Notes: a model not told the origin generated them from the sequence alone. A stretch of 7,195 nucleotides of DNA from Saprospiraceae bacterium (GCA_027009605.1 JALVCY010000627.1:1-7195); one strand, 5' to 3'. Numbered from the stretch's first letter, positions 1 through 6,445 are shown. Translations and numbers: made by a program.

Positions 1-45
1 TGAACGCCCGAAGGGCAAATTGAACGTGCGAAGCACATATTGAAC
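1..45. repeat. 20-bp tandem repeat units with internal mini-hairpins
   Basis: Two consecutive 20-bp units (1-20 and 21-40) and the beginning of a third (41-45) share the frame TGAACG..CGAAG..A.AT. Each full unit contains a short perfect hairpin with a GAA triloop: GCCC/GGGC at 6-16 and GTGC/GCAC at 26-36. The stems differ at two base pairs but pairing is kept. The unit may start outside the window, because the first T of TTGAAC is missing at position 1. No coding potential is visible. Confidence 0.75.
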
Positions 46-74
46 GCCAACCTGTTGATTATCAGCAGTTTCGA

Positions 75-106
75 TTGAACAGTTGAACAGTTGAACAATT
101 GAACAA
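75..106. repeat. Four tandem octamers TTGAACAR
   Basis: Four copies of TTGAACAG or TTGAACAA lie head to tail with an exact 8-bp period starting at 75, 83, 91 and 99. The TTGAAC core is the same as that spaced every 20 bp at 20 and 40, so the stretch 1-106 looks like one repeat family with two spacings. It lies about 45 bp upstream of the putative promoter of the coiled-coil gene. Confidence 0.85.
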
Positions 107-149
107 AATCCCACCTGCTGAATAGTTAGGAAAGAAACTAACAAAGCTA

Positions 150-181
150 TTGTAATATCCGTTTATATAATTATATCTTTG
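150..181 (+). promoter_or_regulatory. Bacteroidota-type promoter for the coiled-coil gene
   Basis: TATCTTTG at 174-181 matches the Bacteroidota -7 consensus TAnnTTTG, and TTG at 150-152 sits 21 bp upstream as a plausible -33 element. Transcription would start near 186-190, leaving an untranslated leader of about 160 nt before the ATG at 349. A 5-bp inverted repeat GTTAG/CTAAC (125-129, 138-142) lies just upstream and could be an operator, but it is short enough to be chance. Confidence 0.6.
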
Positions 182-210
182 CAGACTACAGAAACGAGCT
201 TTACAGAAAA

Positions 211-240
211 ATGAAGGAAAAACCTTCTCGCAAATCTTGA
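211..240 (+). other. Possible 9-codon leader ORF with hairpin
   Basis: Within the leader, an ATG at 211 opens a nine-residue basic peptide, MKEKPSRKS, ending with TGA at 238-240. A perfect 5-bp stem with an A5 loop (GAAGG 213-217, CCTTC 223-227) lies inside it. No ribosome binding site is visible, although Bacteroidota often lack one. This may be a chance ORF; it is recorded because it sits between a credible promoter and a second stem-loop. Confidence 0.15.
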
Positions 241-264
241 AAAGCAGACAGTCATACAGAGATT

Positions 265-313
265 GGGATAAAATAGCCTTTATTGGGCTGATTATTTGAA
301 TAATCCCATTTTT
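265..313 (+). terminator. Stem-loop with short T tract in the leader (attenuator-like)
   Basis: Outer arms TGGGAT (265-270) and ATCCCA (303-308) enclose inner arms AGCC (276-279) and GGCT (287-290), and the structure is followed by TTTTT at 309-313. It lies about 80 nt downstream of the expected transcription start and 35 nt before the ATG. It could attenuate the coiled-coil gene or end a short leader RNA. The stems are short with internal loops, so the call is tentative. Confidence 0.3.
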
Positions 314-348
314 ATCCTTAAATTTAGGCTACCAACAAAAACAAACTT

Positions 349-3234
349 ATGCGACATTTTCGTTTACTATCGCTCCTAATTGCAATCGCCTTCACTACGG
401 TCTCCGGCCCGATTTTCGCCCAAAATTGCGCCGGTAAATTTTTGACCAATCGAACTGTCAGTGGTGTCCATCATTTGGTCACACGACCCTTGACATTGGT
501 TTTACGTAGTGATTTCTCCTATCAATTTGGAATTAACAGCAACGAGCAAGGCATCCGGGTCGAAGTCAGATCGGTTGGCGGCCAACTGCTTAACCAAGAC
601 GACGAAGTCATTTTTATGGATGCCAATATGATCCGAAAGTCTTTTGTCTTTGTCCAACCGGGCAAAAGACTAAAACACGGGGAGATTTCTGCTATCCAGA
701 ATTTTTTGCAAATTGATTTAGAGACCTTGAAGTGGCTTGCGCAAAAAAATATCAAGGCAATTTATCTTAAAGATGTGACCAAAAATACTATTTTCAAATA
801 CTCTATCAATTCAGGAAGACAAAAAGAATTTAGAGCCTTGATGACCTGCGTCTTGAATAATATTGACGTGACTGCGGCTAACTCGTCCGTCGCCATCGTA
901 CCTGTCGCCAAAAAAAATAACACCGGCCGTAGAAGCAATATCCCTAGTGCCCAACGGCGAAAAAACGCCCCGGAGAGTTCTAAAGAGATTAAGGATTTAC
1001 ACGCCCAACTACTATCCACCAAAGCCCGGCTAAAAAAAGAGATCCAAGAAGAAGAAGCCAAAGCTCAAGCCATCAAATCCAAACTGCAAGATGAAGTGGC
1101 CGCAGAAATTCAAAAGGCCAATATCCAAAAACAAAAAATCGCAGACGATGTCCTGCAGGCTCGAAAAAAAGCAGATGAACAAATCAAAAAGACCAAAAAG
1201 GAAATTGCTCAAATGGTCGCTGAAGCCCGCAAAAAAGCAAAAACCGAAACGGAAAAAATCGCTGCCGATGTCTTAGAAGCCAGACAAAAAGCAAATGAAG
1301 AAATCAACAAAATAAAGCTCGAAACAGCCCAAAAAATAGCTGAAATCAGGAAAAAAGCCACAGAAGAAATGGCTAAAATTAATGAAAGCCTGAAAGTTGC
1401 TAAAACACAATATGCGGACGAAGTCGCTTCGGCAAAAGCTACCGCTAACTTAGAACTAGACAAAATTAGAAAAGAAACAGCCAAAAAAATTGAGCTGGCT
1501 AGAGAAAAAGCTAAAAACGAAAAGCAAGCCACGGCTTCTCAGGTCGTTACGGCCAAAAATACTGCTGCTGAGGCCATCCTTGCCATCGAAGAAGACCAAG
1601 CTAACAAAATTTCCAAAATTCGCGAAAAGGCTGCTATCGAAAAACAAAAAATCGCCATCGAAGTCGCAGAAGCAAAACGCAAAGCCGCCGAAGAAAAAGC
1701 AGCCGTTTCCCGTAAAAATGCCGAAGAAATTGCGAATCTTAACGAAAAAGCCGCTCAAGAAAGAAAAATAGCGGCTAACAGAATTTCGGAAGCAAGAAAT
1801 AATGCAACCGCCGAAATTAACAAAATCAAACAAAGCATTGCACAAGAAAGAGCCAAGGCTGAAGAAGAAAAAAGAAAAATTGCTGACGAAGTCGTAGTCT
1901 CCAAAACAGAAGCTAAGCGGTCTATCGAAAAAATTCGTGCCGAATTAGCCGAGCAAATCAAAGCTTCCAAAGAAAAAAGCAACAAGGAAAGGCAGTCCCT
2001 GACCCAATCTGTTATGGATGCTAAGAAAAAAGCCCAAGAGAAAATTCAAGCCATTAACCAAGAAACTATTGCGGCCATCAAATTGTCTCAAGTCAAACTA
2101 GATTCGGTCAAAGCAGCGACTGCCCAAATGGTACTTGAGGCTAAGAAAAAAGCTGATAAAGCCATTGCCGTCGCTCAAACCGAAGAAAAAACGACGGTTA
2201 CCAATTACAATAAAGCCCTTTCGGACGCCAAACAAGCTTATGCCCAATCGGTGGCAGAAGCAAAGGCTAAAGCAGCGCTTAAGGTCCAAGAAATCAAAGA
2301 ACAATCAGCCAAAGAAATTGCAAACATCAAAGCCAAAAAGGCTAAAGAAAAATCTCTAACGGCTGAAGATGTTGTTAAAAGCAAGAAAAAAGCATCCGAT
2401 TTGATTGCTGAAATCGAGCAAGAATCAGCTACCAAAATAGCGCAAATCAAACAGAAAAACGCCCAAATTGAGCAAAATTTGGCTGAAAAAGTAGCGCTCG
2501 CAAGAAAAAAATCTGCCGAAGCCATTGCCGAAGAAAACAAAAAAACCCAGTCAAAGATTGCGCAAATCAAAAAGGAATTGGCTAGTGCAAAGCAATTTGC
2601 TGCAAAAGATGTAGCGGATGCTCGTGAAAAATCCGCACTGGAAATTCAAAAACTGGAAAAAGAAAACTCAAAGCGCAAAAAAGAGATCAAACTGGAGTTT
2701 CAAAAACTACACGATCAATTGGAAGCTAAATTGAGCGAAGCAAAAATAAAAGCTTCCGAGTCCATTGTGGAAGCCCAAGAAAATGCCATGAATGAGCTCA
2801 ATATCATTAATCAACAAACTCAGAATGCCATTAAACAACTCAAAAAAGATGCTCAAACGGAAACTCAAAAATTGAATGACCAATTGCTCGCTGAGAAAAA
2901 AGCAATGCTTGCCGAAATCGAAAGAGTCCGAAATCAGAAAAATGCCGAAATCGAAGCCATTCGAGGAGAAGCCGCTGCCAAAATTCAAAAATACAACCAA
3001 GAAGCCGCTGACGCACGAAAAACTTCCTTAAGCGAAATTTTAGCCGCCCAAAATGATGCCACCGACAACGTCTATCAGGCTAAAGAAAACGCCAAAGAAC
3101 AAATTAATGCCGTCAAAGAAGAAACCGCCGCAGCCATCAAACTCCTCTATGACAAGCAAAAAGCCGCAGAAGCCAGATTAAAAGCGCTTGAAGAGCAAAT
3201 TAAAGCCAAAGAAGCCCAGCTTAAGAAGGATTAA
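349..3234 (+). CDS. Exported long-rod coiled-coil protein with unrecognised N-terminal domain
   Basis: A 961-aa protein of unknown function. Residues 1-24 form a signal peptide (RHFR, hydrophobic core, likely cleavage PIFA|Q). Residues 25-172 form a compact domain rich in alternating hydrophobic segments, with two cysteines (C27, C167) that could pair after export. I do not recognise its family. Residues 173-212 are a basic, polar linker. From about 213 to the last residue the chain is Lys/Glu/Ala/Gln-rich with no proline, cysteine or tryptophan and only one glycine (G873), so it should be one continuous helix. The rod has a 40-residue repeat listed separately. No C-terminal sorting domain, transmembrane segment, OmpA-type domain or lipobox is visible, so it is probably periplasmic or secreted. 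The ATG at 349 is chosen because the signal peptide begins there. Database matches to SMC- or myosin-like proteins would reflect composition only. Confidence 0.93.
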   Translation: MRHFRLLSLLIAIAFTTVSGPIFAQNCAGKFLTNRTVSGVHHLVTRPLTLVLRSDFSYQFGINSNEQGIRVEVRSVGGQLLNQDDEVIFMDANMIRKSFVFVQPGKRLKHGEISAIQNFLQIDLETLKWLAQKNIKAIYLKDVTKNTIFKYSINSGRQKEFRALMTCVLNNIDVTAANSSVAIVPVAKKNNTGRRSNIPSAQRRKNAPESSKEIKDLHAQLLSTKARLKKEIQEEEAKAQAIKSKLQDEVAAEIQKANIQKQKIADDVLQARKKADEQIKKTKKEIAQMVAEARKKAKTETEKIAADVLEARQKANEEINKIKLETAQKIAEIRKKATEEMAKINESLKVAKTQYADEVASAKATANLELDKIRKETAKKIELAREKAKNEKQATASQVVTAKNTAAEAILAIEEDQANKISKIREKAAIEKQKIAIEVAEAKRKAAEEKAAVSRKNAEEIANLNEKAAQERKIAANRISEARNNATAEINKIKQSIAQERAKAEEEKRKIADEVVVSKTEAKRSIEKIRAELAEQIKASKEKSNKERQSLTQSVMDAKKKAQEKIQAINQETIAAIKLSQVKLDSVKAATAQMVLEAKKKADKAIAVAQTEEKTTVTNYNKALSDAKQAYAQSVAEAKAKAALKVQEIKEQSAKEIANIKAKKAKEKSLTAEDVVKSKKKASDLIAEIEQESATKIAQIKQKNAQIEQNLAEKVALARKKSAEAIAEENKKTQSKIAQIKKELASAKQFAAKDVADAREKSALEIQKLEKENSKRKKEIKLEFQKLHDQLEAKLSEAKIKASESIVEAQENAMNELNIINQQTQNAIKQLKKDAQTETQKLNDQLLAEKKAMLAEIERVRNQKNAEIEAIRGEAAAKIQKYNQEAADARKTSLSEILAAQNDATDNVYQAKENAKEQINAVKEETAAAIKLLYDKQKAAEARLKALEEQIKAKEAQLKKD
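997..3231 (+). repeat. 17 coiled-coil units of 40 residues (120 bp) plus a 47-residue cap
   Basis: A cap segment at residues 217-263 is followed by 17 units starting at residues 264, 304, 355, 395, 435, 475, 511, 551, 591, 631, 671, 711, 751, 791, 842, 882 and 922. Fourteen are exactly 40 residues; units 2 and 14 are 51 and unit 6 is 36. A rough consensus is [ITYL]-A-x-[DE]-V-x-E-A-[KR]-K-K-A, then I at 16, I at 19, A at 24, I at 27, I/A at 30 and A at 34. The DNA copies have diverged clearly, so these are old duplications rather than a recent expansion. Units 15-17 are the least similar but keep the length. Confidence 0.85.
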
Positions 3235-3297
3235 GGGTTAAACTTGGGACTAATCACCGCCAACAAATGCCCCCATCACCCGCCATAACAAACTGAG

Positions 3298-3347
3298 TGA
3301 ACTCCGGTTCTAGCCTTCCTGAAGGCTATCAGAATCAACGGAGTTCA
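3298..3347. terminator. Nested hairpin between convergent genes, possible bidirectional terminator
   Basis: A 9-bp outer stem (TGAACTCCG 3298-3306 with CGGAGTTCA 3339-3347) encloses a perfect 8-bp inner inverted repeat (TAGCCTTC 3311-3318, GAAGGCTA 3321-3328). It lies 64 bp past the stop of the plus-strand coiled-coil gene and spans the stop of the minus-strand methyltransferase gene. That position fits a two-way terminator. Neither side has a strong T tract, so an RNA-stabilising structure is an alternative. Confidence 0.45.
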
Positions 3348-4209
3348 AATCCTTTTGTACGTCTTCCAGAAAACCATAAATCAGCATATCCTGGAATTCA
3401 CGTTTTTTGTCAAAATCTGCCTTCACGTTACACCGGTAATCATTTTTCTCAAACATAGAAATAAACTCATGAGAATGCTTCGATTGCTCCCCCATCAGGT
3501 GATGATATTCTACAATGTATTCCTTAGCACATTTGATTAATTCGTGGTCTAGTAGGTCTTTGACAATTTGCCATTCGGCTCCTTCTACATCCATTTTGAC
3601 CAAGTCATACGATTCTTTGGCATCTAGGATTTTGGATAATTCTTTGGTCATCACCTTAAAGGATTGGCCTCCGCCCCTTTCGGATTCAAAAGAGCCCAGC
3701 AAAGAGCCCTTGTCTCCGTCCAAGTAAAAATCTATCTCGCCTTCTTCATCTGACAACCCTAGATTAAACAGCTGTACGCCTTTCAATTGATTATCTTCTA
3801 TATTTTTTTTCAGCATTTGGAAGGCATGGGGGTTGGGTTCAAAGGCCAAAATCTCACAATTAGGGTATAACATTTTAAAGTAAATACTGGCCATCCCGAT
3901 GTTTGCGCCACAATCTACCACCTTGGGCCTCGCCTTGTCCGTCTCAAAATAATAGTCATTACTGACAAAAATCTCCCTAAATAAATATAGTAAGTTACGG
4001 TAACTGTAACCACTCACCTTAAAACCAAACATCTTTTGGGTGGCTATCTTATCTTTAGATTGCTCAATGGATTTATCAAAAAACTTATTTTTGTACCACA
4101 GCGCAAACAGGACACGATAGAGCTCCATCTTTTGGCGCAAGCTATAATACTTGCTCGAGAAGGCTTCATCATATAGCCGAAAAATAAATGGGAATCTGAA
4201 TGATTTCAT
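3310..4209 (-). CDS. FkbM-family SAM-dependent methyltransferase
   Basis: A 299-aa class I methyltransferase. FkbM-family enzymes usually O-methylate sugars, polyketides or other small or glycan substrates; the substrate here cannot be read from sequence. SAM-binding motif I is VDCGANIG at residues 98-105, the acidic post-motif is FEPNP at 123-127, and the family-typical DVEGAE is at 207-212. The N-terminal part of about 90 residues is Phe/Tyr/Lys-rich and has no signal peptide, so the enzyme should be cytoplasmic. I start it at the ATG at 4209. The frame stays open upstream to a TTG at 4263, which would add 18 residues without clear family character. The gene stands alone, with 388 bp of non-coding sequence upstream, and converges on the coiled-coil gene. 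A role in modifying a surface glycan is possible from the neighbouring envelope-type gene but unproven. Confidence 0.92.
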   Translation of the reverse strand: MKSFRFPFIFRLYDEAFSSKYYSLRQKMELYRVLFALWYKNKFFDKSIEQSKDKIATQKMFGFKVSGYSYRNLLYLFREIFVSNDYYFETDKARPKVVDCGANIGMASIYFKMLYPNCEILAFEPNPHAFQMLKKNIEDNQLKGVQLFNLGLSDEEGEIDFYLDGDKGSLLGSFESERGGGQSFKVMTKELSKILDAKESYDLVKMDVEGAEWQIVKDLLDHELIKCAKEYIVEYHHLMGEQSKHSHEFISMFEKNDYRCNVKADFDKKREFQDMLIYGFLEDVQKDLNSVDSDSLQEG

Positions 4210-4450
4210 TGGGTTTATTGTTTTTTGGTAAATACTAAATACGAGTCCGGCTTCGATCTCCAAAGCACTCTTATGAAGTAGTTACTTTTTTTTGCGCAAG
4301 CAATTGTTCTAACTTTTTTTGGGAAAAAATGAATCCGCAATCCTACAAAAGGATTAAACTTTCATAAGTTCAAGGGCTAATTCGGGCAAAAAAGTATTAC
4401 AGTTATTCCTGCGTCTGGGGTATCTCAATAGTAGGCTTACAATGCAAGGG

Positions 4451-4512
4451 ATAGTTAAAAACAATTTGAATTAAACGGTATGATAGGACAATCACTATCT
4501 TTAACTATACCG
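4451..4512. repeat. Two overlapping, mutually exclusive inverted repeats
   Basis: ATAGTTAAA (4451-4459) and TTTAACTAT (4500-4508) form a perfect 9-bp inverted repeat. Between and overlapping them, CGGTAT (4476-4481) pairs with ATACCG (4507-4512) and GATAG (4482-4486) with CTATC (4495-4499). The two structures share positions 4507-4508 and cannot both form. They abut the minus-strand -7 element at 4513-4520. Confidence 0.55.
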
Positions 4513-4543
4513 CAAATATAGTTATTTTTATCCAAAAATAACT
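4513..4543 (-). promoter_or_regulatory. -7 element with adjacent 10-bp palindrome
   Basis: Read on the minus strand, 4520-4513 is TATATTTG, an exact TAnnTTTG. Immediately upstream, and sharing one base, is a perfect inverted repeat AGTTATTTTT/AAAAATAACT (4520-4529, 4534-4543) with a 4-nt centre, where a -33 element would be expected. No good TTG lies at the usual spacing. This looks like a regulated promoter reading toward the methyltransferase gene. The palindrome could instead be a weak AT-rich terminator for the OstA-like operon, whose stop is at 4598. Confidence 0.45.
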
Positions 4544-4597
4544 GGATTTGACTGAATAAGCGAATAAATACAACTTTTAGGGTATCCTATTGATGGG

Positions 4598-6445
4598 TTA
4601 CAAATCGTCCTTTGATTGGGGGCGACTTTCGACTTCCCACTTGAAGCCTTTGAGTTCGTAGTCTTTGGGATTGACGGATTGGATGGGCTGCATCTCCCCT
4701 TTCGGCGAATCATAATAGCGGATGCGTTCTACTTGATTGTGCCCAAAAAATATGAGCATCGAGCTCGCTTCAACCTTATTGATGCCTATATAACCTTTGC
4801 CTTCATCTAGGGCATAATAGACAGATTTGGCATTGCCCTTGACGCGGACAGTTCGTATCTCATTTTCACGAAAGTGCGCATGTATCTCCTTGCCGGCTAT
4901 TTGGTTAAACAAAACCATATCTTCCGAATTAATCAAAAACGCATTCTTCATCAAATCTATCCGGTGCAGTTTCTTCGCTTTGAGTTCCATCCGTATCGTA
5001 TCGGCCGAAAACTGCGTCGTATCTGCCCAAACCAAAGGATTATAAAAAAATCGAAACATCGAATCCGCCGAAGAATAAGTCAAAGAATCACACACCGATT
5101 GCATATCGGACTTATACATCCGGACATTCCGAAAGGCATGCATCACACGAATCGTATCCAAATCCATGCCCCGGACACGATTGACTTGGACGCTGTCCAT
5201 TGAGACACTATCCTGCCCGACCAGCTCCCGAAGAACCAACAAAGTATCGCAACGCATATACATGGAGTCGCCTTCCAATACGTTGATGACCAATGGTCGG
5301 CCGCCATAAGCCTTCAAATAATCATCCGACTTGCGATATTCCGCTGTATCACACTGAATCATCATTTGCCGGGACGTATCTTGCCAAACGACATCCCCGA
5401 TGGCCACACCAACCCCTCGTTTTTTATCATAATCAAGTGATGCCGCTTGGAGCAAATAAGGCGGATTACTCACAAAAGCGCGGCCGAAGCTTTTAAAGTT
5501 TTTGGTCTGGCCGTCGTATTCCAATCTGGCCCCTTTCACCGTCTGAGTCGAATCCTGTATTTGGGCATGTCCATCCAAAATGGTCATATCCGAATCATCC
5601 TGATAGATGATTTTATCTGCTTGAGCACGACGATTACCATCCTTCATTTTAGCTTTTCCCGTAAGCGTCGTAATTTTGCGTGTCCGGTCATAATGCATCG
5701 TATCCGCTTGGGCTTCTTGCCCTCCTTTTTTGTATTGCGCATGCTTACGAAACTCCGCTTCTCCCGTCTGTAAATCATAATATCCGGCTTCACAATAGAT
5801 CAAACTTTGACCCTGCTCTATCAACGTAGGAGCCAAAAACCGGGCTCGCCGAGTCGTAGTATTAAACGCCAGTGTATCCGTTTGCAAATGAAACTTGTCA
5901 TTATCTATCGTCACACTATCCTTAAAAAATACCGTATTTTCTTTTACATAAAAATGCCCAACCTTCGAGTACAGCTTAGAGTCTCCATCCTTCAATATCG
6001 CTCCATCCAAATAATAAGCCTTTTTGCTCACCAAGTCATAGTCCAAACGGTGTGTGTGCAACTCTTGAAGTCCATGTTTCAAAATCACTTCCCCAAACAA
6101 TTGAGCCTTGCGCAAAGTCCCATCATATATCACCGAATCCGCATAAATCGTCAAACTATCCCCCTGCTGTATGGATACATGCCCGAATATCCGGGCGTTA
6201 TTGTCCCACAAATCCGCTGTATCACAAAACATATAGACACTATCCTGATGCAAGATTACGTTGCCGGAAAGGCGTTGAAACTGCTTACCCGGTTGATTAA
6301 AATGTTCTAAGTTATTGGATTGATCGACGATAATCAGGCTTTCGCTCAGCGTATCCGTATCTGCTTGCGCAAAAAGAGAAGGCACACCGACAAAAGGGGA
6401 AAAAAGGAGTCCCCAAAGGAAGAAAATCCGCCAATAAATGTTCAT
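4598..6445 (-). CDS. OstA/LptA-like exported protein with 29-residue repeats
   Basis: A 615-aa protein of the OstA-like family common in Bacteroidota, related in fold to LptA and the N-terminal part of LptD, which carry LPS across the periplasm. Residues 1-26 form a signal peptide (likely cleavage SLFA|Q). The OstA-type region begins near residue 55 (RLSGNVILHQDSVYMFCDT). Most of the chain consists of repeats carrying a [CA]-D-[TS]-x-x-Y-D type motif, consistent with a long stacked beta-jellyroll. No C-terminal barrel is seen, so it is not a full LptD; at 615 aa it is far longer than LptA (about 185 aa in E. coli). Five cysteines are present, all in the repeat motif. The ATG at 6445 overlaps the TAA of the upstream thioredoxin-like gene by one base (TAATG), which implies translational coupling. 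Transport of LPS-like lipid is inferred from the family. Confidence 0.88.
   Translation of the reverse strand: MNIYWRIFFLWGLLFSPFVGVPSLFAQADTDTLSESLIIVDQSNNLEHFNQPGKQFQRLSGNVILHQDSVYMFCDTADLWDNNARIFGHVSIQQGDSLTIYADSVIYDGTLRKAQLFGEVILKHGLQELHTHRLDYDLVSKKAYYLDGAILKDGDSKLYSKVGHFYVKENTVFFKDSVTIDNDKFHLQTDTLAFNTTTRRARFLAPTLIEQGQSLIYCEAGYYDLQTGEAEFRKHAQYKKGGQEAQADTMHYDRTRKITTLTGKAKMKDGNRRAQADKIIYQDDSDMTILDGHAQIQDSTQTVKGARLEYDGQTKNFKSFGRAFVSNPPYLLQAASLDYDKKRGVGVAIGDVVWQDTSRQMMIQCDTAEYRKSDDYLKAYGGRPLVINVLEGDSMYMRCDTLLVLRELVGQDSVSMDSVQVNRVRGMDLDTIRVMHAFRNVRMYKSDMQSVCDSLTYSSADSMFRFFYNPLVWADTTQFSADTIRMELKAKKLHRIDLMKNAFLINSEDMVLFNQIAGKEIHAHFRENEIRTVRVKGNAKSVYYALDEGKGYIGINKVEASSMLIFFGHNQVERIRYYDSPKGEMQPIQSVNPKDYELKGFKWEVESRPQSKDDL
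4985..6226 (-). repeat. About 14 copies of a ~29-residue repeat in the OstA-like protein
   Basis: A recurring motif of the form [CAGT]-[DEA]-x-x-x-[YF]-D starts at residues 74, 102, 131, 161, 189, 218, 247, 276, 305, 334, 365, 399, 452 and 481. The spacing is exactly 29 in seven of thirteen intervals and 28-31 in four others. The gaps 365-399 and 399-452 are longer, suggesting an insertion or a lost rung. The periodicity fits successive rungs of an OstA-type beta-jellyroll. Confidence 0.75.

Larger units (their letters stand above)
4210..4597. other. Non-coding interval with regulatory-looking inverted repeats
   Basis: No credible gene is visible in these 388 bp. Besides the promoter and nested repeats listed separately, it holds a 6-bp hairpin (AATCCT 4339-4344, AGGATT 4350-4355), a long-range 8-bp inverted pair CTTATGAA/TTCATAAG (4270-4277, 4361-4368), and a T7-GGG-A6 tract (4314-4329). 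If the -7 element at 4513-4520 is real, most of this interval is a leader of about 300 nt for the methyltransferase gene. Confidence 0.5.

Noticed and set aside
349..432. C27 as a lipoprotein cysteine
   Set aside because: The preceding residues are F-A-Q-N; position -1 is Asn rather than Gly, Ala or Ser, so no lipobox is present. Ordinary cleavage after A24 fits better.
1030..3000. Several open frames of 60-130 codons on both strands inside the coiled-coil gene
   Set aside because: They are shadows of a low-complexity, Lys/Glu/Ala-rich gene. Their translations are Phe/Leu/Ser- or Lys-rich strings without domain character.
349..3234. Rod protein as an SMC-like or chromosome-segregation protein
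   Set aside because: It has a signal peptide and no Walker motifs or hinge; resemblance would come only from coiled-coil composition.
4210..4263. TTG at 4263 as start of the methyltransferase
   Set aside because: The ATG at 4209 is stronger and the extra 18 residues have no clear family character; left as a minor alternative.
4314..4329. T7-GGG-A6 tract as a terminator hairpin
   Set aside because: The stem would be only A-T pairs with a 3-nt loop and no following T tract; at most it bends the DNA.
5807..6310. A 167-codon plus-strand open frame antisense to the OstA-like gene
   Set aside because: It lies wholly inside a well-supported gene, has no promoter and shows no recognisable protein features.
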